64,000 nt of DNA from Pasteuria penetrans (lineage in GTDB: Bacteria; Bacillota; Bacilli; Thermoactinomycetales; Thermoactinomycetaceae), in the NCBI RefSeq assembly GCF_900538055.1, contig NZ_UZAC03000002.1:62001-126000 (forward strand), given 5' to 3'. The position numbers and the translations under genes were made by a program. The notes beneath the pieces are model-generated. The model had not been told where the DNA came from and searched no databases. It was given only the letters and a program-made list of their open reading frames with translations. Within the stretch, counting starts at the first letter, position 1; every line of letters starts with the position of its first letter. Below are positions 11,255 to 22,483 of this stretch, one piece after another.

Positions 11255-12994
11255 CTATCCAACGGGCAAAGCCTTCTTTTCCAAAAGAGGGAATTGATCC
11301 CATAGATCCCCCCAGGCAATTTCTCCCCTCTCCCCCGTACGACGAATCTTATATTCTATTTTTCCATCCTTTGCCCCGGAACCAATGACAATTTGTAAAG
11401 GCATACCCAATAAATCTGCATCATTGAATTTCACACCCGCCCGTTCCCAACGATCATCCAATAGGGCCGAAATACCCCGTTCACGCAAACCCGCATAAAT
11501 GGTCTCCCCGAGATCAGCCTGTATTTCCTGCCTGGAATTGACAACAACTATATGAATACGATATGGAGCTATGGGGGGCGGCCAACATATACCCTTCTCA
11601 TCGTGATGCTGCTCCACCACAGCCGCCAGGAGACGGGATACACCAATGCCGTAACACCCCATCCAAAAGGGGCGTTTTTTACCTTCCACATCCAAAAATG
11701 TAGCCTGCATCGGCTCACTATAACGTGTCTCTAACTGAAAAATATGTCCAATCTCGATCCCACGTTCCAACTGTAGGGGATTCCCACACTGTGGACAGGC
11801 ATCCCCCTCCTCTACCATCCTCAAATCCGCAACCTCATACCGACCAGCGGGAAGATCACGCCCTACATAAACAAAACAAAAGTGCACCCCCTCCACATTA
11901 GCACCCACGATCCAGCTGGGGAAAGCTAATAGTTCCTGATCAATGACGATGGATATATTCTCCGGTAATCCCACAGGACCAATCGAACCGGGAGATACAC
12001 CTACCAGGCTCTGAAGGGTAGCTTTATCTACCATCTCACATGTATTGGATTGACAATGTTTCTGCAATTTCAAAGGATTCAACGAACGATCCCCACGCAA
12101 AACAGCAAGAACAGGCTTATCATCTGCCATAAACAATAAACTTTTCACCAAACGACAGGTTGGCATTTTCAACCACCGAGAAAGATCTTCAATCGTCTGG
12201 CAACCTGGTGTAGGAAAACTATCCCTGGGAGGGAGAGGAGAAGGAGATCTATCTCCCTCCCCTTCCTCAGGAACAATCGGCTTTACGGATGCCTGTTCTA
12301 TGTTGGCAGCGTAGGCGCACTGAGAACAGATCACCATGCTATCCTCCCCTGCCGTGGAAGGCACCAAAAATTCATGTGTTTGATTGCCCCCAATAGAACC
12401 TGCATCGGCCTCTACCACCCGAACATCGAGACAACAGCGCGAGAACATACGTTGATAGGCAGATAATACATCATTATAGGTCACCAGGAGAGAATCAGCA
12501 TCTGCGTGAAAAGAGTAGGCATCCTTCATCCAAAATTCACGACCACGAAGAAGGCCTGAACGGGGTCGCGCTTCATCACGAAATTTGGTTTGCAACTGGT
12601 ACAACAACAAGGGCAACCTCTTATAGGAAGAGACAGCATCCCTCACTAAACTGGTGATGATTTCCTCATGGGTAGGACCAAGAACAAAAGGGCGATGATG
12701 ACGATCTGTATAACGCATCAATTCCGGACCATAAGCCTCGTAACGACCCGTCTCTTGCCACAGAGAAGCGGGATGTAACACCGGTAGACCGAGTTCCTGA
12801 CCACCGATCTCGTCCATTTCCTCCCTGATCACCTCAGAAATAGACCGCAAAACCCTCTGTGCCAAGGGTAGATAAGCATAAATTCCCGCCGCAATTTGAC
12901 GAATGTACCCAGCCTGTAACAGGAGGCGATGACTGGCCATACTGGCGTCGCCCACAGTGCGCAGGGTGGGTACAAAAGATTGGCGCATACGCAT
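11255..12994 (-). CDS. proS: Prolyl-tRNA synthetase
   Basis: Charges tRNA-Pro with proline using ATP in the cytoplasm. The 579-residue length fits the bacterial-type (long) enzyme with an editing insertion. Class II signatures are present: the GPTHEE segment (residues ~107-111), motif 2 from KFRDE to MKDAYSF (~137-162), and motif 3 around GIGVSRLLAA (~450). A Cys-rich stretch after the active-site half precedes the INS editing domain, and the C-terminal anticodon-binding domain follows GIGVSR. The ATG at 12994 lies twelve bases after AGAGGAAGG; an in-frame ATG two codons on is possible. In Bacillus proS directly follows rasP; here signal peptidase I and a small secreted protein lie between them. 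No T-box leader motif was found upstream. Confidence 0.96.
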   Translation of the reverse strand: MRMRQSFVPTLRTVGDASMASHRLLLQAGYIRQIAAGIYAYLPLAQRVLRSISEVIREEMDEIGGQELGLPVLHPASLWQETGRYEAYGPELMRYTDRHHRPFVLGPTHEEIITSLVRDAVSSYKRLPLLLYQLQTKFRDEARPRSGLLRGREFWMKDAYSFHADADSLLVTYNDVLSAYQRMFSRCCLDVRVVEADAGSIGGNQTHEFLVPSTAGEDSMVICSQCAYAANIEQASVKPIVPEEGEGDRSPSPLPPRDSFPTPGCQTIEDLSRWLKMPTCRLVKSLLFMADDKPVLAVLRGDRSLNPLKLQKHCQSNTCEMVDKATLQSLVGVSPGSIGPVGLPENISIVIDQELLAFPSWIVGANVEGVHFCFVYVGRDLPAGRYEVADLRMVEEGDACPQCGNPLQLERGIEIGHIFQLETRYSEPMQATFLDVEGKKRPFWMGCYGIGVSRLLAAVVEQHHDEKGICWPPPIAPYRIHIVVVNSRQEIQADLGETIYAGLRERGISALLDDRWERAGVKFNDADLLGMPLQIVIGSGAKDGKIEYKIRRTGERGEIAWGDLWDQFPLLEKKALPVG

Positions 12995-13321
12995 TTTTTA
13001 CTAAGACCTTCCTCTCATTATACCCCCAGAAAATTCTCCCTCTCTACCTCGTCTCTAGAATACCTGCCCTCGTTAGAAAAATCCATAGGGGTCCTGCATA
13101 GGGTCGATCCCTACCGAGATCAAACGGGAAACGAAATACCCCCTTATGTATATAGGCCCTGACCCTGGATGGATACGGCGGCCCAACATCCCAATCCCAA
13201 ATCCCCCAAAACCCCAGAAATATCTGACCCCAGGATCCTCCCCTACCATGATAAAACACAATGGATCACGGAAAAAAAAGCCCACCATCCCCCCACAACC
13301 ATTGGACGAGATTGTAACCAC

Positions 13322-13954
13322 TCACTGCCCTGTACACTTGGAATTGTCGAGAAAACCAAACTTGGACAAAGGCCAGAGTTGCAAGTCCACACGACCCTCT
13401 ACATTTTCTATGGGTATGGGCCCTAAGTGGCGACTATCCTCACTATTGTCACGATGATCACCCATAACGAATATGTGATTCGGGGGAACCTCCGTCCCTA
13501 CACGTTCAGCATAACGGTAAGGATCAGGGGGGGTAACAAAATTCTCTATACGACGCTTTCCGTTCACATAAACATTACTACTTTCATCAACAACCACCTT
13601 ATTATTTTCAGTAGCAATTACTCTCTTTATAAAATAACGGTCGTCATTGAAAATGGATACGATGCGATGAAAAAAATTCAGTTTCATCCTATCCTGTTTG
13701 GTGAGTTTTCCTTCTTTTCCAGGTGGACGAAATACCACTACGTCACAATGCTCAGGGGAACCTAATCTGTAGGCCATATGATTGACAACTACCTGTTCAC
13801 TACCATCCCCCCTGGGAAAGGTGGGCTGCATGGACTCACCTGTAACCGAAGACACCGAAAACACAAAAGTACGAATTAAAATATGGAATAGGATAACAAA
13901 AAAGAGCATCACTACTACAGAAAGAACAAACGATCCTCGATGGTTCCCTTTCAT
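13322..13954 (-). CDS. sipS: Signal peptidase I
   Basis: Removes signal peptides from exported proteins at the outer face of the cytoplasmic membrane. The 210-residue protein has one N-terminal transmembrane helix (~9-33) followed by the catalytic region. The Ser-Lys dyad is visible: Ser41 in GESMQPT and Lys110 in YFIKRVIA. Box E, GDHRDNSEDSR (~165-176), is intact. Length and single membrane span match the Gram-positive SipS/LepB type. The start ATG follows a GGGGGGAT ribosome-binding site. It lies upstream of proS on the same strand with a ~330-bp gap, so it may be transcribed separately. Confidence 0.95.
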   Translation of the reverse strand: MKGNHRGSFVLSVVVMLFFVILFHILIRTFVFSVSSVTGESMQPTFPRGDGSEQVVVNHMAYRLGSPEHCDVVVFRPPGKEGKLTKQDRMKLNFFHRIVSIFNDDRYFIKRVIATENNKVVVDESSNVYVNGKRRIENFVTPPDPYRYAERVGTEVPPNHIFVMGDHRDNSEDSRHLGPIPIENVEGRVDLQLWPLSKFGFLDNSKCTGQ

Positions 13955-14600
13955 TCCATCCCCCCTACCATACTTACCCCCTTACTCTGCACAACCCTAA
14001 AACATTTCGTGCCAGGTAAAGCTTGGAACATTCGCCTGCCCATACGCATGCAACGGTGGGAATGACTGGGATAGGGAATTAGAAAATCACCTAGTACGTG
14101 CAAGAATAATCCGGAGAAACCAGAGAACACAAACGAAAACTCAAGAATAATCCGGAAAAACCAGAGAACCCAAACGAAGACTAAGGAAGAATCAAACGCA
14201 CACGTCCCTAGAACACACCCTCCTACGTCTGCAAAGGGAATCATCCGGGGATGGTGATCCCACTATCGTGGCATCGTCCACAATCTATGAACAACGATAC
14301 ACAAGGTGCCCATATATCAATTGCACTATTCCGAATTTATATCCTGTATGGATAAAATAATACATAGAAATTATAAAAATATAATAATACAATGAAAACC
14401 ACAGACACAGTCCTACCGTGCCCCTAAACATTACAATCACGTCCTCGAACCCACGCTGACATCCCCCACTGAATTCATCCTATTGAATGAGTAACATATA
14501 TATTTACAAGTAAAATAATAACCCTATAATGTAATCAACAATCAAAAACAAACAAGACATACAACGGACGACAAATTTACAACCAAAATATAGACAATAC
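13955..14600. other. Intergenic region with a short tandem duplication
   Basis: No gene seen. It contains a 41-bp tandem duplication (listed) and then AT-rich DNA that should hold the promoter of the secreted Gly-Ser-Pro protein starting at 14,619. Confidence 0.5.
14101..14182 (+). repeat. Two tandem 41-bp repeats
   Basis: Two head-to-tail copies (14,101-14,141 and 14,142-14,182) both begin CAAGAATAATCCGGA and differ at three positions. They lie in noncoding DNA. Confidence 0.9.
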
Positions 14601-14618
14601 CGGGGAGGTATGCTCGCC

Positions 14619-15005
14619 ATGAAAAACAAAAATATCACAGGATACATGTATAAAACCATAGCCAGTCTTGCCCTCGCCGGGGTGTCAATCTTCATTCCCT
14701 CCTCGACACCTGAATCGCATGCCTCCTGTCCTGGTATGATGATGATGCCTCTGGGACAAGGCATCAATTCCGTAACAACGGGATCATGCCCCGGATCTCT
14801 CGGATCCCCCGGATCTCTCGGATCCCCCGGATCTCCCGGATCTCCCGGATCCCCCGGATCTCCCGGATCTCCCGGATCCCCCGGACCCCCCGGATCCCCC
14901 GGATCATACCCTGGAGGAAACTACCAAGACTATTCAAATAACATAAGCATACAAAAGATCTTACAAATTTTGCAGCGGTACCTCCCAACTATGATGCAAC
15001 AGTAA
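14619..15005 (+). CDS. Small secreted collagen-like (Gly-Ser-Pro) protein
   Basis: A 128-residue protein starting at ATG 14,619, ten bases after GGGGAGG; the ATG at 14,610 is too close to that site. Residues 1-~36 form a typical signal peptide: basic start, hydrophobic SLALAGVSIFI, and a cleavable end near ESHAS. A Met-rich segment follows, then about 14 Gly-X-Y triplets, mostly Gly-Ser-Pro and Gly-Ser-Leu, then a 35-residue tail predicted to be helical, ending in Met/Gln. Unlike the larger collagen proteins it is exported by the Sec route and lacks their C-terminal domain. It is the only plus-strand gene between proS and mutL. It may be a secreted filament or surface protein; the function is unknown. 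Confidence 0.75.
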   Translation: MKNKNITGYMYKTIASLALAGVSIFIPSSTPESHASCPGMMMMPLGQGINSVTTGSCPGSLGSPGSLGSPGSPGSPGSPGSPGSPGSPGPPGSPGSYPGGNYQDYSNNISIQKILQILQRYLPTMMQQ

Positions 15006-15023
15006 CAAAAATTAATACCACAA

Positions 15024-15056
15024 TGGGTCCCCGTACACCATTAGGACGGGGACCCA
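15024..15056 (+). terminator. Hairpin after the secreted Gly-Ser-Pro gene
   Basis: A perfect 11-bp inverted repeat (TGGGTCCCCGT / ACGGGGACCCA) with an 11-base loop lies 18 bases after the stop codon. No T-run follows, so it could be an mRNA-stabilising or weak terminator hairpin. Confidence 0.55.
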
Positions 15057-15431
15057 CCCCAAAAATGATACACCTACAATGGGACCTACGGAGGCTACTG
15101 GAGGACAAGAAATCAAATGATGATCCAACAGTGATCCCCCCTATTCAACCCGGTATGTTCAATAAAATGCCCAGCGCAAATCATATCCCCCTTCGCCGTT
15201 TTTCTGAAGCTAATAAAAACGACGACTCCGGTATCAGCTCAAACAAAAATTTTCCCCTCATCACACCAACCCCCACGGAAAGAGATCTCCCCCGCCTAAC
15301 CATCGAGCACCTATATCCATTGTATCGGGGGCCTATTCAATTTTACAGGGGGAGTACAAAATATGACTCCCTATGATGTAATGCCTAACCATACATACAA
15401 TATCAATTTTATTATAAAATAATATTTTAAT

Positions 15432-16835
15432 TTAACTCATGAACTGATTTACGAGGTGTATAATATCACCAATGGACACATAAACAAAAAACAAAATCAT
15501 AAGGAAGAAACCCAAAGCCGCAAGAACCATCTCAACCCTGGGGGTGTTTGGTTTCCTCCGTATAGCCTCGATCAATAGAAGAAATATCCTCCCCCCATCC
15601 AGTACGGGAATAAACGGAATGAGATTGAAAAAGGCCAAAACAAAACTCAGGTTCGCCAAAATATAGAGAAAAGCGTTCAGGCTCTTCGTACTATCAACCA
15701 ACATTTTTATAACCAAAAGGGGTCCTCCACCCTTACGTTCAGGACCATACAAGGGAATACCCTTCGTGAAAATTCCAACGATACTATCCCACGTACTCTC
15801 GGCCATCCAAGCAGCATGCGCAAAACTGATCCGGGGTATATCCAACCATCTAATGGTTTGCGGCCGAAAATCATACGTAACCCCAATTTCCGACATCATC
15901 CCCGAGAAGGAAGAAATTTTCCTGCCCTCTTGCAATGGTTTAGGAATGAGCTCTACATCACGTCTCTGATCATCAGCACCCCTGACCGTCAGAATCATGG
16001 GCTCATTTTTTCCCAGAGCCTTTACATAGGCATTTTGGGAAAAACGTCTCCCCATAACCTCAAAATTGCTTACCTTCTCCAGGGCATCACCCGGCTGAAT
16101 CCCTGCCCTCATCGCCGGACTGCTGTCCAATACATCATCAAAAAACAACCGATCCTTGTCTGATACACCCGTATAGAAAAAAAGCAAAGGAATCGCAAGC
16201 AAAATATTGAACAGGGGACCTGCAAAAGAGACCAGAACCCTCTTGCCCCTGCCCTTTGCATCATATCGGAGGTGGGGGGGCACGACACGTACCAACGTTT
16301 TATCAGATCCTGAGCCGGAATATACCCCCGCCCCGACGAGAACGGGAAAGGACCTGGGGGATGAAGTCCCCTTCTCCTGAACATCCAAAGAAATCGTCAT
16401 GGAATCCTTAAAATCAACAGCTCGTACCATCCCTTCATACCACGTAAAGGACCCCTTACCTAATTCCCTTTTTTCCGTTTCCCCTGGATCATAGAGATAA
16501 AGGGTGTCTACCCTACCCTCATCATCAACCCGTATGTATATCCTACTGCCTACAGAAATAGAGGGCTGTGTATCCTCCGCCTCCATCGAACCCAACATGC
16601 GGACAAAACCACCAAGGGGGATAGCACGGAAACTCCAAATTGTACCACTCTTACGATTACGCCTAGACCAAACCCGCGGACCAAAACCGACTGCAAACTC
16701 ATACACGAAAACACCACAACGACGAGCAAATAAATAGTGCCCCATTTCATGTATGAACACAAGAAAGGACAAACCCACGAGGGCCAGAAATAAACCCCAT
16801 ACAACACCCACGGTGTTCAAAAACCACTCCATCAT
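15432..16835 (-). CDS. rasP: Site-2 intramembrane zinc metalloprotease RasP/RseP
   Basis: Cleaves transmembrane helices of anti-sigma factors and leftover signal peptides. The chosen start is the first of two adjacent ATGs (16,835), three bases after AGGGGAG; upstream in-frame codons lack protein-like content. Residues ~5-28 form the first membrane helix, leading into the zinc motif HEMGH (~29-33) with IPLGGFVRM nearby. A PDZ-like periplasmic domain fills the middle (~230-330). The second active-site motif, LDGGR in a context of N-x2-P, lies near ~410, followed by C-terminal membrane helices. At ~467 residues it is slightly longer than the usual ~420. In Bacillus rasP is next to proS, which supports the assignment. 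Confidence 0.93.
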   Translation of the reverse strand: MMEWFLNTVGVVWGLFLALVGLSFLVFIHEMGHYLFARRCGVFVYEFAVGFGPRVWSRRNRKSGTIWSFRAIPLGGFVRMLGSMEAEDTQPSISVGSRIYIRVDDEGRVDTLYLYDPGETEKRELGKGSFTWYEGMVRAVDFKDSMTISLDVQEKGTSSPRSFPVLVGAGVYSGSGSDKTLVRVVPPHLRYDAKGRGKRVLVSFAGPLFNILLAIPLLFFYTGVSDKDRLFFDDVLDSSPAMRAGIQPGDALEKVSNFEVMGRRFSQNAYVKALGKNEPMILTVRGADDQRRDVELIPKPLQEGRKISSFSGMMSEIGVTYDFRPQTIRWLDIPRISFAHAAWMAESTWDSIVGIFTKGIPLYGPERKGGGPLLVIKMLVDSTKSLNAFLYILANLSFVLAFFNLIPFIPVLDGGRIFLLLIEAIRRKPNTPRVEMVLAALGFFLMILFFVYVSIGDIIHLVNQFMS

Positions 16836-17192
16836 CTTCTCCCCTTGACTCTTCCATAATCCTCCTACGATTGTACCATAAACACACAACCCAGATTCCC
16901 CGATGGACTAAATCCACCAACGAATCAATCACAACAGGGAGATACAAAACATTGCATGCCTCGGATGCAAAAATGACCCCCCAATTCATACCCTCCTTAT
17001 AAATTATTTTATATTTATAATATTTTTATAAGGTAAACATCACAAGGTTGACCCTTATGAACAAGAGGCAGGGGAACCACATTACACTACATAAAATATG
17101 TGCCACAACTCTTTAAATCCATCCTGAATGAAATGGAAGACAACAACGACCCCCGCAATCATACGCTACTCCATCCCCATAAGTTGTTACAC
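16836..17192. other. Intergenic, no gene recognised
   Basis: About 350 bases of AT-rich DNA between the deaminase and rasP. No frame or RNA was recognised; a promoter for rasP is expected here. Confidence 0.5.
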
Positions 17193-18512
17193 CTAGCACC
17201 TTGCCCGTAAGGTTTGCAGAGCCTGCTTGGCATCCGCCACTATCTTTTCCTCATCCATTACCTGAAACACACCATTTTCCAGCAAACAACGTCCCGCTAC
17301 ATAAACGGAATGCACATCAGATCGGCCAGCGGAATATACAAGCTGGGTCACGGGATCTTCCCCTGGGGCGTGGCATACACCCTCCAGATTCCAGGCCACT
17401 ACATCAGCCTGCTTGCCTACCTCCAATGTACCTATTCTGTCCGACAAGCCCAAGGCATAGGCCCCATACTCCGTACCCATTCGTAACGCCTGCCCAGCCG
17501 ATAAGGCCATGGGATCTTCATAAACCCCCTTATGAAGTAAACAAGCCATTTGTACCTCGGACAACATATCCAGGCTGTTGTTGCTAGCAGAACTATCCGT
17601 TCCCAAAGCAGGACACAAACCCGAACGTAGCATAGGCACTACAGGGGCAATTCCGCTACCCAACTTCAAATTACTGCGAGGATTATGCACTACATGGGCT
17701 CTACCCTCTGCGAGTTGTTCAATTTCTTCTTCACCAACGTGGACAACATGGGCCAAAATGCAAGGACGCTGCAAAATACCTATCTCCTGCAGATGGGTTA
17801 CCGGATGCAGCTGATATCTTTCCTTGTGCTCCTCCACCTCACGTCGTGTCTCCGCAATATGAATATGTATGGGAAGATCCAACCGTTGGGACAATTCAGC
17901 AGCCTGCCGCAACTGATCGGGCCGGCAAGTATAAGGGGCATGTGGGGCTATTGCCGTTGTGATACGTCCCTGACCCTTACCATACCAATACCTACAAAAC
18001 TGTTCTGACTCACGAAGCTTCTCCAGAAAATCCTCCTCACTACAGTCACCCATAAAGCTACTGCATAAACAAGCACGAAAACCTGTCTCCTCCACAACAC
18101 CGGCCACCTCATGCATGTGGAAGTACATGTCCAAACAACAGGTTGTCCCCGTCCGTATCATCTCAGCAATAGCCAACCGGGTACCGACCGCAATTACAGC
18201 CCCATCCATCTGATCCTCCAGGGGGAATATCTTCTCGTGCAGCCACCTGGCCAGGGGCAAATCCTCCGCATAACCACGAAGGAGAGAGAGTCCCATGTGA
18301 GTATGGGCATTGATAAACCCTGGCATCAGAAAGCAATCCCTGAGATCAACAATCCTATCATAGGTAGCCGCCCGTTCAGGATCATCAGGTCCCACGTAGA
18401 TAATCTCTTTCCCACAAATTCCTACAGCGGCCGATTTCAACACCTGCGGAATTTCCTCACCTGATGCTTTCCCCTTTGTCCATACTGAACCCGCCCGCAA
18501 CCACTGACGCAT
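17193..18512 (-). CDS. mtaD: 5-methylthioadenosine/S-adenosylhomocysteine deaminase
   Basis: An amidohydrolase of the TRZ/ATZ family that deaminates methylthioadenosine or S-adenosylhomocysteine to the inosyl compounds (methionine salvage). The 439 residues show the metal-binding HTHMG (His70, His72) followed by LLRGYAEDLPL, the stretch typical of MtaD orthologues. HIHIAET (substrate/metal His) comes later, with HVVHVGEEE and GTDSSASNN (metal Asp) near residue ~310. The start ATG follows AGGGGGTCC. The family also includes other aminohydrolases, so substrate choice is inferred. It lies between ypjB and rasP, all minus strand. Confidence 0.85.
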   Translation of the reverse strand: MRQWLRAGSVWTKGKASGEEIPQVLKSAAVGICGKEIIYVGPDDPERAATYDRIVDLRDCFLMPGFINAHTHMGLSLLRGYAEDLPLARWLHEKIFPLEDQMDGAVIAVGTRLAIAEMIRTGTTCCLDMYFHMHEVAGVVEETGFRACLCSSFMGDCSEEDFLEKLRESEQFCRYWYGKGQGRITTAIAPHAPYTCRPDQLRQAAELSQRLDLPIHIHIAETRREVEEHKERYQLHPVTHLQEIGILQRPCILAHVVHVGEEEIEQLAEGRAHVVHNPRSNLKLGSGIAPVVPMLRSGLCPALGTDSSASNNSLDMLSEVQMACLLHKGVYEDPMALSAGQALRMGTEYGAYALGLSDRIGTLEVGKQADVVAWNLEGVCHAPGEDPVTQLVYSAGRSDVHSVYVAGRCLLENGVFQVMDEEKIVADAKQALQTLRARC

Positions 18513-18645
18513 AAACTAGGACCCCCTGACTCATAACGTATAGTTTCCACGGTCCCATGGTAGGACAATCCAAACATCATAATTTCCACAATCATTGCAT
18601 AGGACAAACCCCTGAGGTTACCAACCGTGCAATCCCAACCCTACC

Positions 18646-19455
18646 TCATTCGCGCAAACGATGCCGCGCCGAAAAAGGAAAAATATTGCACCTCCGAATT
18701 GTCACGTACAGGAAAACAAAACCAATCCATATCATCAATAGGGTAGCCACATTGGCCGCAGCACCATGGGAACCTTGCACCGATGTCATTGTAACACGTT
18801 CCCCCTGGGGTTGGAAAACTTCCCCCAAAACCTGGAGCCAACGCCTTAATCCCGAAATCGTTTGCTGGGGGGTATGATATTGCTGGAGATAAATAAGCAG
18901 GGAATCAAGTTCACCAACCATCTCCTCTGTACGGTCCAGAAAGATTGCAGGACGAATGATTCGATACGCCTGTTGGAGATGGAGGAGTAAACCCTGGCCC
19001 TCCTTGGGAGATGCTCCTCCAGAAAGGAGTCTCCACCATTGCAGAGCAGGTACCCGTAAGGAGTCATAATTCCGTTGCCACAAGGGTTGGTGCCGACGGG
19101 CAAGTGCATCACACGCTAGCAAGAGTTGATGTGCTATGACCTGTACACGCATGGGATCAACCGCCGCCCGATTGAGCTCTGTTTCCAAAGAAAGCAACAA
19201 ACTCGACAAAATATGAATGCCGTGCAAACGTAAACGCCTTCCTAGATGAAGGGAATTTGCAAACTGTTCCGTCAAATGTACCAATTGTACGCGTGCTTCT
19301 CCATAGGAAGCCCTATCCACCTCCCGGTGAACCCGTAGGGCCATATCGGCCAGGACCCCCGCCTCCTCTTCCTCCCCGACACAGATGGCCGAAACCGCAA
19401 AACTAAACCCAATGGAAAGGATACCTATTGTTACCCACGTCCTGACAACTGCCAT
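18646..19455 (-). CDS. ypjB: YpjB-like sporulation protein
   Basis: A 269-residue protein with an N-terminal signal or anchor segment (~8-25), a helical body rich in Leu, Gln and Arg, and one C-terminal membrane helix (~235-256) followed by a short basic tail. Start ATG 19,455 follows GGAGGGG. Length, topology and an early L-A-x-M-x-L-x-V-x-x-x-V region resemble the Bacillus sporulation protein YpjB, whose exact role is not known. The assignment rests on overall architecture and partial sequence resemblance, so an unrelated membrane-anchored protein cannot be excluded. Confidence 0.55.
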   Translation of the reverse strand: MAVVRTWVTIGILSIGFSFAVSAICVGEEEEAGVLADMALRVHREVDRASYGEARVQLVHLTEQFANSLHLGRRLRLHGIHILSSLLLSLETELNRAAVDPMRVQVIAHQLLLACDALARRHQPLWQRNYDSLRVPALQWWRLLSGGASPKEGQGLLLHLQQAYRIIRPAIFLDRTEEMVGELDSLLIYLQQYHTPQQTISGLRRWLQVLGEVFQPQGERVTMTSVQGSHGAAANVATLLMIWIGFVFLYVTIRRCNIFPFSARHRLRE

Positions 19456-19595
19456 TCTCGTTTCCCCTCCATCCGGTACAACCTATGGTGGATCCATACT
19501 ATTCATGCTTGTGTAAAACTATAGAATAACCATGCTCCCCCTTCCCCTTTGCTAGTATAAATTAATTTTTTACACAGTTAAAATAATTTAAAAAT

Positions 19596-19625
19596 AAAAA
19601 CCCTCCGGAAAACCGAAGGGTTTTT
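19596..19625 (-). terminator. Rho-independent terminator of the 602-aa collagen-like gene
   Basis: An 8-bp stem (CCCTCCGG / CCGAAGGG, one G-U pair) with a 4-base loop, flanked by A- and T-runs on both sides, sits 3-30 bases after the collagen gene stop. It could act in both directions. Confidence 0.85.
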
Positions 19626-19627
19626 AT

Positions 19628-21914
<2,287 letters not shown>

Positions 21915-21960
21915 CTACAAAAAAACAAAAACGGCCCCGGCACATCTGTACCGGGGCCAT
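21915..21960 (-). terminator. Rho-independent terminator after the DUF456 gene
   Basis: On the minus strand, GGCCCCGG and CCGGGGCC form a perfect 8-bp stem with a 10-base loop, followed by a T-rich run of about 15 bases. It ends the hfq-ynbB-DUF456 stretch. Confidence 0.9.
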
Positions 21961-21968
21961 CCTATTCC

Positions 21969-22475
21969 TTACCCCCAAGCAACCTTGAGGAAGAACCACA
22001 AAATCAGGGCCGTCATAACAAAAAACTTCACCAAAATACCCGCTAAAAAACCAGTGATAGTACCAGCGGCAACTTTGGCGGCACCCGCCCAATCTTGATC
22101 ACCTAGCCAACGCTCTACCATCATCACAGCCAAAAAAGGACCCACCAAAAGTGCCAAGGGATTGTAAATAGCAAACATAGAAGACAAAATCAATCCCCCC
22201 ACAGAGGCCCAGACAGCATAACCGGAACCGCCGCGTTTATGAACGGTCCAACTACTCATTACCCAGTCCACAACAAATGTCAACAAAACGATGACAATCG
22301 AAAGAATCCAAAAAGAAATGCCCAAGGACACCTTACCAATGAAAAGAGAATAGGCCAAGAAACCCACCAGTAAAAACGGCATGGAGGGCAGAAGAGGGAC
22401 GATCAAACCAATATAGGCTAGTAAAAAATTGAGAATGACAAGGGACCACCCCAAAAAATCCAACACCTTATTCAT
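21969..22475 (-). CDS. DUF456 membrane protein
   Basis: A ~168-residue integral membrane protein with four to five hydrophobic helices. It starts with a Gly/Pro-bearing helix (GLIVPLLPSMPFLLVG) characteristic of the DUF456 family, and the second half holds a Gly/Ala-rich helix pair, also typical. Function is unknown in the family. The ATG at 22,475 follows AAGGGGGG closely. A GTG at 22,487 overlapping the ynbB stop (GTGA) is the alternative; either way it is translationally linked to ynbB. A strong terminator follows. Confidence 0.75.
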   Translation of the reverse strand: MNKVLDFLGWSLVILNFLLAYIGLIVPLLPSMPFLLVGFLAYSLFIGKVSLGISFWILSIVIVLLTFVVDWVMSSWTVHKRGGSGYAVWASVGGLILSSMFAIYNPLALLVGPFLAVMMVERWLGDQDWAGAAKVAAGTITGFLAGILVKFFVMTALILWFFLKVAWG

Positions 22476-22483
22476 TCCCCCCT

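Noticed and set aside
12995-13321. A T-box leader upstream of proS
   Set aside because: The conserved T-box motif and specifier-loop pattern are not present in the ~330 bases upstream.
15023-15376. A 117-codon plus-strand ORF after the secreted Gly-Ser-Pro gene
   Set aside because: Its start lies inside the downstream hairpin and has no ribosome-binding site. The composition is Pro/Asn-rich without recognisable features.
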